Positions 1 through 9,420 are shown, numbered from the stretch's first letter. The stretch: 64,000 nt of DNA from CAYNWT01 sp964485095 (GCA_964485095.1 CAZAIB010000001.1:107115-171114), one strand, 5' to 3'. Notes: generated from the letters alone by a model not told the origin. Program-made: numbers and translations.

Positions 1-925
1 GAAGGTTGATGGCGATGGTCTTGGAACCAGCGTTGCAATCGCCCGCGTAGTAAACGACGTCGTACGCGTTTAGATCTGAGTTCAAGCCCGGGCGTTCTTT
101 CTTGTACTTGTCCTCAACAGGCAGACCTTCCTGCAGCTTCGGCAACATGGCCGCGTACTTGCTAAGCCGCTCGCTCCACTCCATGTCCTTGATCAAAACG
201 TAGCACTCGTGAGCCGCCTTGTAGCCGAACAACTGGTCCTCGTAAGTTTCGATCGGACCGATGACACAATCGATCTTGTTGGTCTTCATATCCATCCACA
301 GCATGTCGCTGGGCTGGTAGTCGTCGGTTCGTAGCGCCTTGGCTCGAGCAGTCAGGTACGACTTGAAGCCATCGTCTTCGGCCAGCTTTGCGGCTTCATC
401 CAGATGGGTCGCCGCCTTACGCGTGAGGAACCCGAAGGCCGCTTTGTAGCCCAGCGAATACAAACGGCCGTCTGAGTTTCGCTTGATGATGGTGTAGAGA
501 CTGCGGAAGTTCTTTTCGTCTTTTGGATTGTCAGCGATGTGCTTTTCGAACTCTTCCTTCGTCATGTCGGCTGGATAAAAGTTCGCTCCGGCCGGTTTCT
601 TCCGCGAACCCTCAATGAAGATCGCGTTGTCGTTAAGCCGGTCCCACGGCCCGTAGTTGATGCGGGCAAACTTCTTGAGACCTTTGTTCTTCTGCGCGCC
701 CAGGAACGAATTCTGGTTGCCATAGGCCTGGCGCCAGAATGTCTGATCCATCAACTTCGCGGCTTCGATCAAGTGACCGAGCATCTTCTTTTGGTTCGCG
801 CTAAGCGAAGACAGGTCGGCTTCGAGCTTAACGGTGGCGTATTTTCGATTGAGCTTCGCGGCCTTGCCTCTTTGAGCGAGCGCGGGAGTCACGAGGACAG
901 AAAGCAGAAGAAGAAACCGGATCAT
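1..925 (-). CDS. Partial secreted M49-like zinc peptidase (dipeptidyl-peptidase III family)
   Basis: The gene runs off the left edge; 308 codons are visible from an ATG at 923-925. The first 18 residues form a signal peptide ending in Ala-Leu-Ala-Gln, so the product is exported. Two blocks recall the bacterial DPP III-like family: INYGPWDRL at residues 89-97 and a YYAGDCNAGSKT block near residue 295. The zinc-binding HExxxH region would lie beyond the edge, so catalytic competence cannot be judged. Family members cleave short peptides and are sometimes misannotated as dihydrofolate reductase. The gene is followed upstream by about 220 bp of non-coding DNA and then by a plus-strand GH18 gene. 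Confidence 0.8.
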   Translation of the reverse strand, partial: MIRFLLLLSVLVTPALAQRGKAAKLNRKYATVKLEADLSSLSANQKKMLGHLIEAAKLMDQTFWRQAYGNQNSFLGAQKNKGLKKFARINYGPWDRLNDNAIFIEGSRKKPAGANFYPADMTKEEFEKHIADNPKDEKNFRSLYTIIKRNSDGRLYSLGYKAAFGFLTRKAATHLDEAAKLAEDDGFKSYLTARAKALRTDDYQPSDMLWMDMKTNKIDCVIGPIETYEDQLFGYKAAHECYVLIKDMEWSERLSKYAAMLPKLQEGLPVEDKYKKERPGLNSDLNAYDVVYYAGDCNAGSKTIAINL

Positions 926-1149
926 TTGTTGCTCCGAGTTGTGCGTTGATTAATCGTCTGCCAACGATTGTTGCGAACCGCCGCACCGGATGCCACTTGG
1001 CAAAAGCTCAGGTTTCAAAAAAGCGGCCGCTCCGAACCAAAAGACCAGCGGTGCGTCAGCTTCGGAAAACCTGTGGGTAATCGGGGCAACTCGTGATTTA
1101 CCAAATCGCCCGCACACTTACGCTACAATCTACCAGTCACGAGGTCTCG

Positions 1150-2332
1150 ATGGAGAGAACCAATACACTCACCACTCCGCCACATTCTTGTTCTGTTCAT
1201 CCTAAGCACCACCTGCGTACTCGGTGAGTGTCAGGAACCGCAGCGCAAATCTCGACTGGTCGGATACTTCCCTGGCTGGTCAGGTTACGGAACGCAGTAT
1301 TCTGTCAGCGACATTCCAGCCGACAAACTGACGCACGTCATTTATGCGTTCGCGAAAGTCAGCAAAGATGGAACGCTGACGTTTGGCGATGAGAAGCTCG
1401 ACATCAAGGGTCTGCGAAAACAGCCGGGCCAGTTCCAACAATTCCGCGTGATGAAGAAGAAGCATCCGCAGCTGCGGTGTCTCATCAGTGTGGGTGGATG
1501 GACATGGTCGGAACACTTCAGTGACGTCGCAGCAACCAAGGCATCTCGAGAGAAGTTCGCCGCGTCCGCGGTCGTGTTCCTTAAGACGCACGGCTTTGAT
1601 GGATTGGATATCGACTGGGAATTCCCCGTCCGCGGCGGAGACTCAGACAACAAACATCGACCAGCAGACAAACAGAACCTCACGTTTCTGGTTCAGGAAC
1701 TCCGCCGTCAGTTCAACAATGAAAACAAGAATTGGCTGATCACAGTCGCAACCGGAACCGTTGCCAATCACTACGAGAACCTGGACCTGAAGGGCCTTGG
1801 CCAACACGCGAGCTGGCTGAACCTGATGGCCTACAACATGAGCGGCACGTGGAGCGAAGTGACCAACTTTCATACTCCACTGCACGCCGTCGCGGCCGAA
1901 CCAGCAGCCGCCAAAGATGCGCCCAGTGTTGCCGCCGCAGTGGATGCTTATCTGGCTGCCGGTGTTCCACCGAACAAGATTGTGGTCGGCGGAGCCCTTT
2001 ACGGCCGCGCGTTTCGTGGCGTGAATCGCAAGAGCGACGGGCTATTCCAAACGTTCGATTCGAAATCAAAAGAACCCAGCGGTATCCCGTTCCACAAGAT
2101 CCAGTCGCTAAAAGATGATGGCTGGGAACGCCATTGGAACAAACAAGCGCGTGTTCCGTGGTTGTTCAATTCGAAACAACGCGTGTGGATCGCGTACGAC
2201 GACCCGCAGTCGCTGACCGAAAAAGCAAAGTACATTCAGTCGAAGAAGCTTGGCGGCATGATGCTTTGGAGCCTCAGTAGTGACGACAAACAGCACTCGT
2301 TGGTAAACGCCGTCTACGACGTGCTGAAATAG
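1150..2332 (+). CDS. GH18 family glycosidase (chitinase-like), 5' end frame-disrupted
   Basis: This is a glycoside hydrolase family 18 TIM barrel. The signature DGLDIDWEF is encoded at about 1598-1624, with the catalytic Glu codon at 1619-1621. An earlier barrel strand reads LISVGGWTWS. Family members hydrolyse beta-1,4 GlcNAc polymers such as chitin. The homologous frame is open from 1097 and encodes VGYFPGWSGYG and a hydrophobic leader (HILVLFILSTTCVLG), but contains no ATG, GTG or TTG before the GTG at 1448. An ATG at 1150 lies one frame off. Removing one base near 1177-1180 would join it to the leader. Either the start is non-standard, or there is a single-base indel (real or an assembly error). 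A product starting at 1448 would lack the first barrel strands and the signal peptide. Confidence 0.8.
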
Positions 2333-2391
2333 CCGCGTTGGCCCTGTACGATTACGCTTCGTACTTCACTTTCCTATCGTCTGAACAACCA

Positions 2392-2835
2392 ATGCAAATC
2401 TGGGTCGATGCCGACGCCTGTCCTGGTTCCGTCAAGGACATCCTGTTTCGAGCCGCTAAGCGGTGCGAACTTCCCGTCACTTTGGTGGCGAATCAATCGA
2501 TTTCGGTTCCACAGTCGGACTTCATCAAGTGCATTGTTGTCGCTCACGGAGCGGACGTCGCTGACACTCACATTGTCGAGATCATGTCGGAAGGCGACCT
2601 GGTAGTAACAGCCGACATTCCCCTGGCCGATCGCGTCATTAAGAAAGGCGGGTTCGCTCTTAATCCGCGCGGCGAAGTGTTGGACAAGGACAACATCGGT
2701 TCTCGCTTAGCGATGCGCAACCTGATGGAGAGCGTTCGCAGCAGCGGCATGCCAACACCTGGACCAAAACCGTTCGGTCAGAAGGACACGCAAGCGTTTG
2801 CTAATTCGCTGGACCGAATTTTGTGGGGTGGGTAG
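2392..2835 (+). CDS. YaiI/YqxD family protein (DUF188)
   Basis: A 147-residue cytoplasmic protein of the YaiI/YqxD (UPF0178) family, recognised by the N-terminal IWVDADACPGSVK, the central VTADIPLAD and the LNPRGEVLD block. The fold resembles PIN-like nucleases and carries conserved Asp residues (DADACP), but the biochemical role of the family is not established. The ATG at 2392 is chosen because the family motif begins directly after it; an upstream in-frame start would add an unconserved 18-residue leader. It starts 60 nt after the GH18 stop. Confidence 0.9.
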   Translation: MQIWVDADACPGSVKDILFRAAKRCELPVTLVANQSISVPQSDFIKCIVVAHGADVADTHIVEIMSEGDLVVTADIPLADRVIKKGGFALNPRGEVLDKDNIGSRLAMRNLMESVRSSGMPTPGPKPFGQKDTQAFANSLDRILWGG

Positions 2836-2875
2836 GGGCACCCCCGGAGTTCACGCTCTCTTTGGAATCATAGTC

Positions 2876-3079
2876 ATGGGCTTAACGCGACACAGGTTTA
2901 TCGTCTTGTTAGTTTGCGGAACCGGGCTGATTGCGATTGGCCATGGCGTTGACAGCCAGGTGTTGCTCGCAGTTGTGGGCGTTGGACTGGTTGGTTTGAG
3001 CTGGCTGCTCGAACTAAGTTACGCCGCGGTTCGGCACTTGTACGACATCAAAGAGGCAATTAAGCAAAAAGACAACTGA
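2876..3079 (+). CDS. Small membrane protein
   Basis: A 67-residue protein with two predicted membrane helices (about residues 8-22 and 28-45), followed by a charged tail ending KEAIKQKDN. I do not recognise a family. The ATG at 2876 is preferred to an earlier in-frame ATG inside yaiI. It lies 40 nt after yaiI and 9 nt before the next gene, so it probably shares a transcript with the downstream TPR protein. Confidence 0.6.
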   Translation: MGLTRHRFIVLLVCGTGLIAIGHGVDSQVLLAVVGVGLVGLSWLLELSYAAVRHLYDIKEAIKQKDN

Positions 3080-3088
3080 GTTGATCCA

Positions 3089-4093
3089 ATGAGCGAATCA
3101 AAAGCGCGCAAGAAACCGGTCCAGCTGCGAAAACGGTTCATCATCGTTCCGGCACTCGCGCTGTTGGCACTGCTGACGCACGCTGGCTTCATCCAGATTC
3201 AGGAGTACGTTTCCGCTCAGAAGGCAGCGAGATGGGACGCTTATCAAACGGCTCGCGACAAGGGTGAGCTTGAAACGGCCCTTAAGATCCTTAACGAAGT
3301 CATTGACGATACAGAACCGGCTGGTCAGGACCGTTACCGACTCTGGCGGGCCGAACTAAACCACGAACTCGGAAACGCCGACGCTGCTTTCGATGAGCTG
3401 GACGACCTTATCAAGGTCGATGAATCGACTGGTGCTATCAGATATCGCGCCACCCTGCACTACCGTGCGGGACGAATGAAAGAAGCGGTTCGCGACATAG
3501 AACTTCTTCCCACCGTGGCCCGCGACGTAGACGACTATGGTTTGTTGGGTGTGTGTAAACTGTCGGAGCCCGATGAGGCGATTAAGATCCTTACGGAGGG
3601 GATCGAGCACTTCGAACCCTTGACCAAAAAGGACCACTATTGGAGTGTCAAAGAAACCCTTCCAAAGCTGTACGACTTGCGAGCCACGGCGTACATGCTT
3701 GCACGGGACCCCGAAGCGGCCCTGCAGGATTTAAACGTCGTTGTAGATGCGGGATCACCGTCCGCGACCACACTGGCAATTAGAGCCAGAACGCTGGCAG
3801 AGCTTGGGCAAATTGATGAGGCCACGATCGACCTGCACAACGCGTTGACCCTCGAAGAAGAATCGGCATTTCTAGTAAACACCCGAGCGATCATCCAAAT
3901 TGCTAAACACGATTTCAGGGCGGCTCAGAAGACCTTAGAACAATGCCTCCAGAAGTTTCCGGACGATAAACAGGCCAAAACAACGTTATCGCTGATTCGA
4001 GTTGGCAACGGCGAAGGGACAGAGGATGAAAAATCCAAGGCGTGGGGCTTCGTGCTGGAACAGGCCCTTCGTGAGAAGGCGGAGGCTCCGTGA
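3089..4093 (+). CDS. Membrane-anchored TPR protein
   Basis: A 334-residue protein with a basic N-terminus, one membrane helix (about residues 19-35, IVPALALLALLTHAGF), and then a series of degenerate tetratricopeptide repeats. Examples are around residues 50-80 (ETALKILNEVID), 200-220 (DPEAALQDLNVVV) and 230-250 (GQIDEATIDLHNAL). TPRs usually mediate protein-protein contacts, here probably on the outer face of the inner membrane. No enzymatic motif is visible. It follows the small membrane protein by 9 nt. No specific partner can be named. Confidence 0.8.
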   Translation: MSESKARKKPVQLRKRFIIVPALALLALLTHAGFIQIQEYVSAQKAARWDAYQTARDKGELETALKILNEVIDDTEPAGQDRYRLWRAELNHELGNADAAFDELDDLIKVDESTGAIRYRATLHYRAGRMKEAVRDIELLPTVARDVDDYGLLGVCKLSEPDEAIKILTEGIEHFEPLTKKDHYWSVKETLPKLYDLRATAYMLARDPEAALQDLNVVVDAGSPSATTLAIRARTLAELGQIDEATIDLHNALTLEEESAFLVNTRAIIQIAKHDFRAAQKTLEQCLQKFPDDKQAKTTLSLIRVGNGEGTEDEKSKAWGFVLEQALREKAEAP

Positions 4094-4275
4094 ATTGTCG
4101 TGCGGCTCAGATTGATTGGGGCTCGAAGCCCTTGGTGAACTGAACGCCGTACCTCAGGCCAACAAGTCGGCACCGCACAGCAATCCAAAGTCGGTTGCGT
4201 CCGCCTCTGTGAGCGGCAAGGCACTAGCCGCCGGCGGATCATCACGGCAAACGAACATCGCACCAATACCGGGGG

Positions 4276-4303
4276 GGCTATCGCCCGCTCACGGGCGATA
4301 GCC
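4276..4303. repeat. Perfect 12-bp palindromic hairpin upstream of the AGT-endonuclease V gene
   Basis: The arms GGCTATCGCCCG and CGGGCGATAGCC flank a CTCA loop. The hairpin is followed 20 nt later by the ATG of the next gene and has no T-tract, so it is not a typical intrinsic terminator. It may be a dispersed REP-like palindrome or a 5'-UTR structure. Confidence 0.7.
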
Positions 4304-4323
4304 TGATCAAGTACAGTGATGGT

Positions 4324-5328
4324 ATGCCTGCGAAGATGTCCATTCCGAATTTGCACTCAGCCGTGCGTCAGCTAGTCGATAAAATTCCGCGCGGGCGGGT
4401 GACGACTTATGGGGACATTGCTGAGGCGCTTGGTTCTGTTAGTGCGGCGCGGTGGGTGGGTGAGTTTATGGCTCATCATCAACACGATAAGAAATGCAAT
4501 TGCCATCGTGTGGTTCGACGGACGGGCGAGGTGGGCTTGTATGTGACCGGCAACGTGAGCCGGAAGATTGCGGAGCTGATGTCCGAACGCGTGGATGTCG
4601 ATGACGACGGCATGATTGATTTGAAGCGGTATCGGTTCTCGGAGTTCAAAGGGCGACGTCCGTTGGCTCGGTTGCTAAGAATGCAGGATGAGATTCGTGA
4701 TCAACTGAAGCTCACGGCTTATCGAGCGAAACCGAAAACGGTTGCTGGCGTTGACCTGTCGTATGAGAAAAAGTCATCCGGTGAGCCCAACTATGCGTTC
4801 GCAACGTACGCGGTTGTGGAACCACGACGTCACGCGCTGGTGAGTTCCCACACGATTCGACGGAGGGTTCGGTTCCCCTACATTGCCGGGTTCCTGTCGT
4901 TTCGCGAGGCTCCAATTCTGTTCGACTTGCTGGACGAGGTCTTGAAGCGCGAACAGTTGGCGGATGTGATTCTTGTCGATGGCAACGGCCTGCTGCATCC
5001 TCGCCGTGCAGGGATTGCGACGTTTCTGGGTGTGCACTACGACGTCCGCACGGTGGGCGTCGGAAAGTCGCTGCTGTGTGGAACAGTTCAAGATGATGGT
5101 TCTCCCGCGGCGACGCCAAAGCCGATTCGGTTAGATGGGAAACAAGTCGGGTATGCCGTGGGGAACAGCGACAAGTCCAGCCCGATCTTTGTTTCGCCCG
5201 GTCACCGCATGACGGTGAAGAGCTCGCTGCGAGTGGTTCAGCAGATGTTCGCGAACCACCGCGTTCCGGAACCGATTTTCGAAGCAGACCGCATTAGCCG
5301 GAACGCTGTGAAAGCGGCGAAGAAATAG
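4324..5328 (+). CDS. Fused alkylguanine-DNA alkyltransferase-like / endonuclease V
   Basis: A 334-residue two-domain DNA-repair protein. Residues 7-90 are an MGMT/ATL domain with the winged-helix block GRVTTYGDIAEALG and an active-site block NCHRV. The acceptor Cys (Cys60) is present, although the usual preceding Pro is Asn. Residues 115-330 form endonuclease V, with the expected catalytic residues in order: Asp144 (AGVDLSYE), Glu195 (SFREAP), Asp219 (VDGNG), His225 (LHPRRAG) and His294 (SPGHR). Endonuclease V nicks DNA near deaminated bases. The alkyltransferase half would remove or recognise O6-alkylguanine. It lies alone on the plus strand, 230 bp after a TPR gene. The start could also be the ATG at 4336. 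Confidence 0.93.
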   Translation: MPAKMSIPNLHSAVRQLVDKIPRGRVTTYGDIAEALGSVSAARWVGEFMAHHQHDKKCNCHRVVRRTGEVGLYVTGNVSRKIAELMSERVDVDDDGMIDLKRYRFSEFKGRRPLARLLRMQDEIRDQLKLTAYRAKPKTVAGVDLSYEKKSSGEPNYAFATYAVVEPRRHALVSSHTIRRRVRFPYIAGFLSFREAPILFDLLDEVLKREQLADVILVDGNGLLHPRRAGIATFLGVHYDVRTVGVGKSLLCGTVQDDGSPAATPKPIRLDGKQVGYAVGNSDKSSPIFVSPGHRMTVKSSLRVVQQMFANHRVPEPIFEADRISRNAVKAAKK

Positions 5329-5454
5329 TTGGCCATCGTTCGCAGGGTTGGTTTGTCGAGTCCGTTCGCAGGCAAGCCGTGGCCTCGGCCAGGGGATGCG
5401 CCTAAGATGTGGTACGACGCAGCGGTATCGCGTCGGTTCCGAAAGTAGACAGAC

Positions 5455-6678
5455 ATGAGTTCGACAAACACAACCGGGGCGGCGACCAGTGCCGTTCCTG
5501 ATCAATCCGGCCGATTCGGCGATTATGGGCGGCGTTTTGTTCCTGAAACGCTAATGCATGCTCTGGAAGAACTGACGGACCAATACCACGCGGTTCGCGA
5601 GGATGCTGAGTTCCAGGCTGAGTTCCATCGGTTGCTGAAGGACTTTGTCGGTCGGCCGAACCCGCTGTACTACGCGGAACGCCTGACGGAACTGTGCGGT
5701 GGGGCAAAGATTTATCTCAAGCGAGAAGATCTGAACCACACTGGCGCGCATAAGATTAACAACACCATCGGGCAGGCGTTGCTGACGTTGCGGATGGGGA
5801 AGAAACGTATCATCGCGGAAACGGGAGCCGGCCAGCATGGTGTCGCCACCGCCACTGCTTGTGCGAGGTTTGGGTTGGACTGTGTTGTGTACATGGGCGA
5901 AGAGGACATTCGGCGGCAGAAGCTGAATGTGTTCAGCATGCGGACGATGGGCGCGGAAGTTCGTGCGGTGACGTCGGGTTCACGAACGCTGCGTGACGCC
6001 ATCAACGAAGCGATGCGTGATTGGATGTCGTCTGTGGAAACAACGCATTACATCATTGGCTCGGTAGTTGGGCCGCATCCGTTTCCGATGATGGTTCGAG
6101 ATTTTCAGTCGGTTATCGGGAAAGAAACGCGCGAGCAGTGTTTGGAAATTGAAGGCCGGCTGCCGGACGAAGTGATCGCGTGTGTGGGCGGCGGTTCGAA
6201 CTCGGCCGGCATGTTCCATCCGTTTGTTGATGACAGCAACGTGGTTCTGACTGGTGTCGAGGCGGGTGGTCGCGGCCCGGAATCCGGCGATCACGCCAGC
6301 ACACTGACTTACGGTCAGCCAGGCATTCTGCATGGCAGCTACAGTTATGTTCTGCAGGACCGAGACGGCCAGACGGAAGATGTTCATTCCATCTCAGCCG
6401 GCCTGGACTATCCCGGTGTCGGGCCAGAACACAGCTACTGGAAAGACACCAACCGCGCGAACTATGTGAGTGTAACGGATGATGAAGCGCTGGAAGCGTT
6501 CAAGCTGATGGCTCGAACCGAAGGCATCATCCCGGCTATCGAAACATCGCACGCGATTGCGCACGCGATCAAAGCTGCGAAGAAACGTGGCCCGGATGAA
6601 ATTGTTGTCGTGTGTGAATCGGGTCGTGGCGACAAAGACGTTTATGAAGTCGCTCGATTAACCGGCCAGGAAATCTAG
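5455..6678 (+). CDS. trpB: Tryptophan synthase beta subunit
   Basis: A 407-residue PLP enzyme that joins indole and L-serine to make tryptophan in the last biosynthetic step. The PLP lysine is Lys100 in HTGAHKINN, and the phosphate-binding loop CVGGGSNSAGMF is intact. Length and motifs match standard TrpB1. It is preceded by a roughly 120-bp gap, and trpA is not adjacent: the next plus-strand gene is a secreted protease. The partner subunit must be encoded elsewhere, a common arrangement when trp genes are scattered. Confidence 0.97.
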   Translation: MSSTNTTGAATSAVPDQSGRFGDYGRRFVPETLMHALEELTDQYHAVREDAEFQAEFHRLLKDFVGRPNPLYYAERLTELCGGAKIYLKREDLNHTGAHKINNTIGQALLTLRMGKKRIIAETGAGQHGVATATACARFGLDCVVYMGEEDIRRQKLNVFSMRTMGAEVRAVTSGSRTLRDAINEAMRDWMSSVETTHYIIGSVVGPHPFPMMVRDFQSVIGKETREQCLEIEGRLPDEVIACVGGGSNSAGMFHPFVDDSNVVLTGVEAGGRGPESGDHASTLTYGQPGILHGSYSYVLQDRDGQTEDVHSISAGLDYPGVGPEHSYWKDTNRANYVSVTDDEALEAFKLMARTEGIIPAIETSHAIAHAIKAAKKRGPDEIVVVCESGRGDKDVYEVARLTGQEI

Positions 6679-6966
6679 CGGCGGACTGTTGCCTCGCAGT
6701 TCGTTGTCGCATCGGTGACAACGCAAACGGCGACGTGCAAAAAGCGGTTCTCCAACACCTAAAAGTCGTGAACCGATTCACGCTGCACAGGCTCCAAAAT
6801 ACAATGATTTAGGCACTATTCCGCACGCTGGACGGTCCATACTATTGAAGTAGACAACTTCTCAAGCAGGGCATGTTCGCGGCTCGCTCTTCCGACGATT
6901 TTGACCTCTCGGTGAACCCTCTTTCGCCGACGTCTTCACTCTCTCGGTTCTTCAAGGAGCAGCATT

Positions 6967-7770
6967 ATGCGATCCCTGGCTGTCACTCTTTTGATGCTAG
7001 CCATACCACCGAGCGCCTTTGCGCAGGTAGGTAAGGATTCGGAGCTCTGGCAATGGAGTGAGGCTGCCGAACACCACAAGGCTGTTGTCGAAGTCAAACT
7101 GGAAGGCGGAACCGGAACCGGTGTCATTATTCATGTGAATCGTGACAAGCCGGTTGGCAATGGGCATCAGGGTTATTGCCTGACTGCGTACCACGTGGTC
7201 GAAGAAGACAAAGCGAAACGTGAAATCAAGGTGAGGTATCGAGACGACCGTGTCGCTTCGCGTTGCAAGGTTGTTGCGTTCGACAAAGAACTGGACGTTG
7301 CGATCTTGTGGGTTTGGGTTCCCAGCGATGTTGAACCCGCGAAGGTTGCGAGCACAAACATTAAGCCGCGAGAGCGACTTGAGTACGCTGGTTTGGGTGG
7401 AGGATCGAAGCTGAAGGATCTTCGGCACTTCAAGGGCAAGGCGTCGCTACCGTCGAACTCAAAACGAATCTACGCTGATGTCCCACTCCTGCCAGGTGAT
7501 TCTGGCGGCCCTGTTTTCAACGACAACAAAGAAGTCGTGGGCGTGATTTCCGGCGGTTGGTTTTGGTGGGACGGCGGTGTTGAAGGGCGGACTGGTTCGA
7601 AGATCAGCGCCACCTGGCCCGCGCGTTCGTGCAACACCGCTGCTGTCAGGAAGCTGATGGGCAAGGTGCCGGATTTGCGGTCTCGAGAGCAGTTGGCTCG
7701 AAATGATCGACGAACTGCCAAGCGGTCAACCACGACGAAGAAGTTGGAAATCAAGGTCAACAAGCGGTAG
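6967..7770 (+). CDS. Secreted trypsin-like serine protease (S1/S1C type)
   Basis: A 267-residue protein with a cleavable signal peptide (residues 1-20, ending SAFAQ). The catalytic triad is visible: His76 in CLTAYHVV, Asp110 in KELDVAIL and Ser179 in LPGDSGGPVF. No PDZ domain follows; the C-terminus is a short Arg/Lys-rich tail, unlike full-length DegP/HtrA. It probably acts in the periplasm or outside the cell. A purine-rich stretch (AAGGAGCAGC) just before the ATG is a plausible ribosome binding site. About 290 bp of non-coding DNA separate it from trpB. Confidence 0.88.
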   Translation: MRSLAVTLLMLAIPPSAFAQVGKDSELWQWSEAAEHHKAVVEVKLEGGTGTGVIIHVNRDKPVGNGHQGYCLTAYHVVEEDKAKREIKVRYRDDRVASRCKVVAFDKELDVAILWVWVPSDVEPAKVASTNIKPRERLEYAGLGGGSKLKDLRHFKGKASLPSNSKRIYADVPLLPGDSGGPVFNDNKEVVGVISGGWFWWDGGVEGRTGSKISATWPARSCNTAAVRKLMGKVPDLRSREQLARNDRRTAKRSTTTKKLEIKVNKR

Positions 7771-7912
7771 TGGCGGGCATTGACTTGTCTGAGAATAGCG
7801 TTCGCGGCGTGCGACCGGACCAGAAAAACGAATTTGGAAAAGCGCACTTCAGGGAACGCAGGCCTGCCACGTATGATGAGTAGTGGCGAGCCGCCCGTTT
7901 GTGAGCAACTTG

Positions 7913-8260
7913 ATGTCTGACCAATTCACTGATTACGACGTGGAACCGCGTTCGCCTGAGGTTCCTGAGAATCCGGATTATTCGCGGACCGAACTTCGCA
8001 AGAATCGTCAGCGAATCTTCGCAGCGACCCTGGCCTTCATTGTCGCCTCGTGGGTCTACGTTTTGACAGGCTCAATGGACGCCGGAGGTGGCGTGGCACT
8101 GACCATTATCGCTTTGCTTACGGCCTCAATTTTCCTGTGGCTGTTCGCTTCCAGTTCGTCCACGAAGCTGGACGAAAACTCGGCTGGAGCCGGCCAGACG
8201 GTTGAGCCGCGAACCATGGGCACGATTCTTGGCTACCTGTTCAACGGGTTTAAGAACTAA
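7913..8260 (+). CDS. Small two-helix membrane protein
   Basis: A 115-residue protein with an acidic cytosolic N-terminus (MSDQFTDYDVEPRSPE), two hydrophobic helices around residues 38-58 and 63-83, and a Ser/Thr-rich C-terminal segment. No family is recognised. The ATG at 7913 is chosen over an in-frame GTG at 7883 because the upstream codons look like non-coding DNA. It lies 143 nt after the protease gene and about 100 nt before bioB. Confidence 0.6.
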   Translation: MSDQFTDYDVEPRSPEVPENPDYSRTELRKNRQRIFAATLAFIVASWVYVLTGSMDAGGGVALTIIALLTASIFLWLFASSSSTKLDENSAGAGQTVEPRTMGTILGYLFNGFKN

Positions 8261-8363
8261 CCGCCGGATGCCTGGGTGAGACTGGTTCCAGATTTGCGAA
8301 TTGGCTGGTCGAAACCGCTTGTCGGAACAGATACACTGCTGCCTTCATTCAGGCGGAGTACCG

Positions 8364-9389
8364 ATGACGGCAACGACACAAACGACGACAAACTGGAACG
8401 AACTCGCTGAACAGGCGATTCGCGACGAACCACTCAGCCGCGAACAGGCGCTGGCGATTCTGGATGCTCCGGACACTGAGGTGCTGGCATTGCTGGACGC
8501 GGCTTATCGTGTTCGACACCACAACTTCGGCAAGGTTGTGCAGCTGTACTACCTGAAGAATGCCAAGAGCGGCATTTGCCCGGAAGACTGCAACTACTGT
8601 TCGCAGTCGTCCATTTCAGACGCGCCGATTGAAAAGTACGCGATGCTGAACGAAGAACGCCTCATGGAAGGCGCTCGGAAGGCCGCGGCTTCGAATGCTC
8701 GGACGTACTGCATTGTGGCCAGCGGCCGTGGTCCTTCGAACCGCGAAGTCGAACACGTTGCCAACGTCGCCGGGAAGATTAAAGATGAACTCGGTTTGCA
8801 CATCTGTGCCTGCCTTGGGCTGTTGAATCCGGATCAGGCGAAGATGCTGAAAGACGGTGGTGTGGATCGAGTGAACCACAACCTCAACACGTCGCGTCGC
8901 CACCACGATGAAATTTGCACGACGCATACGTTCGACGATCGCCTGGCGACATTGGACGCCTGTCGTGAAACCGGTTTGGAACTCTGTGCCGGGCTGATTG
9001 TCGGCATGGGCGAAGACAACAACGACGTGGTTGATGTCGCGTTCAAATTGCGTGAACTTAAAGTCGAATCGGTTCCGGTGAACTTCCTGAACTCAATTGA
9101 CGGCACTCCGCTGCAAACACTGGCGGACCTGGACCCTCGATACTGCCTTAAGGTCCTGTGCCTGTTCCGTCTGACGAACCCGCGTACTGAGATTCGGATT
9201 GCGGGCGGTCGTGAAGTGAACCTGCGTTCGATGCAGGCGATGGGTCTGTACGCGGCGAATTCAATGTTCGTCAGCGACTACCTGACGACTCCCGGTCAGG
9301 CGGCCGAAGCGGATTACAAGATGATTGAAGATCTTGGTTTCGAAGTCGTTGCAGAGCACCGAAATACGAATCCAACTGCTGACGTGTAA
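8364..9389 (+). CDS. bioB: Biotin synthase
   Basis: A 341-residue radical SAM enzyme that inserts sulfur into dethiobiotin, the last step of biotin synthesis. The [4Fe-4S] motif CPEDCNYC gives Cys72, Cys76 and Cys79. The downstream YCIVASGRGPS, VNHNLNTS and EIRIAGGREVNLR blocks are characteristic of BioB. The ATG at 8364 is preferred to an earlier in-frame ATG at 8301 because the family N-terminus starts here. No other bio gene is adjacent; a prolyl oligopeptidase follows 31 nt later. Confidence 0.97.
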   Translation: MTATTQTTTNWNELAEQAIRDEPLSREQALAILDAPDTEVLALLDAAYRVRHHNFGKVVQLYYLKNAKSGICPEDCNYCSQSSISDAPIEKYAMLNEERLMEGARKAAASNARTYCIVASGRGPSNREVEHVANVAGKIKDELGLHICACLGLLNPDQAKMLKDGGVDRVNHNLNTSRRHHDEICTTHTFDDRLATLDACRETGLELCAGLIVGMGEDNNDVVDVAFKLRELKVESVPVNFLNSIDGTPLQTLADLDPRYCLKVLCLFRLTNPRTEIRIAGGREVNLRSMQAMGLYAANSMFVSDYLTTPGQAAEADYKMIEDLGFEVVAEHRNTNPTADV

Positions 9390-9420
9390 CAAAGTCCGAG
9401 CCCAATCGGCTCAGTCCAGA

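Noticed and set aside
990..1205. Plus-strand open frame upstream of the GH18 gene
   Set aside because: Composition and the lack of any family pattern suggest a chance frame; it also overlaps the real GH18 leader in another frame.
4116..4301. 61-codon open frame between the TPR and alkyltransferase genes
   Set aside because: It ends inside the palindrome, has no ribosome binding site and no recognisable sequence.
6841..6870. A Fur-like palindrome (TTGAAGT...ACTTCTCAA) before the protease gene
   Set aside because: The arms are offset by an inserted dinucleotide and the match to a Fur box is poor.
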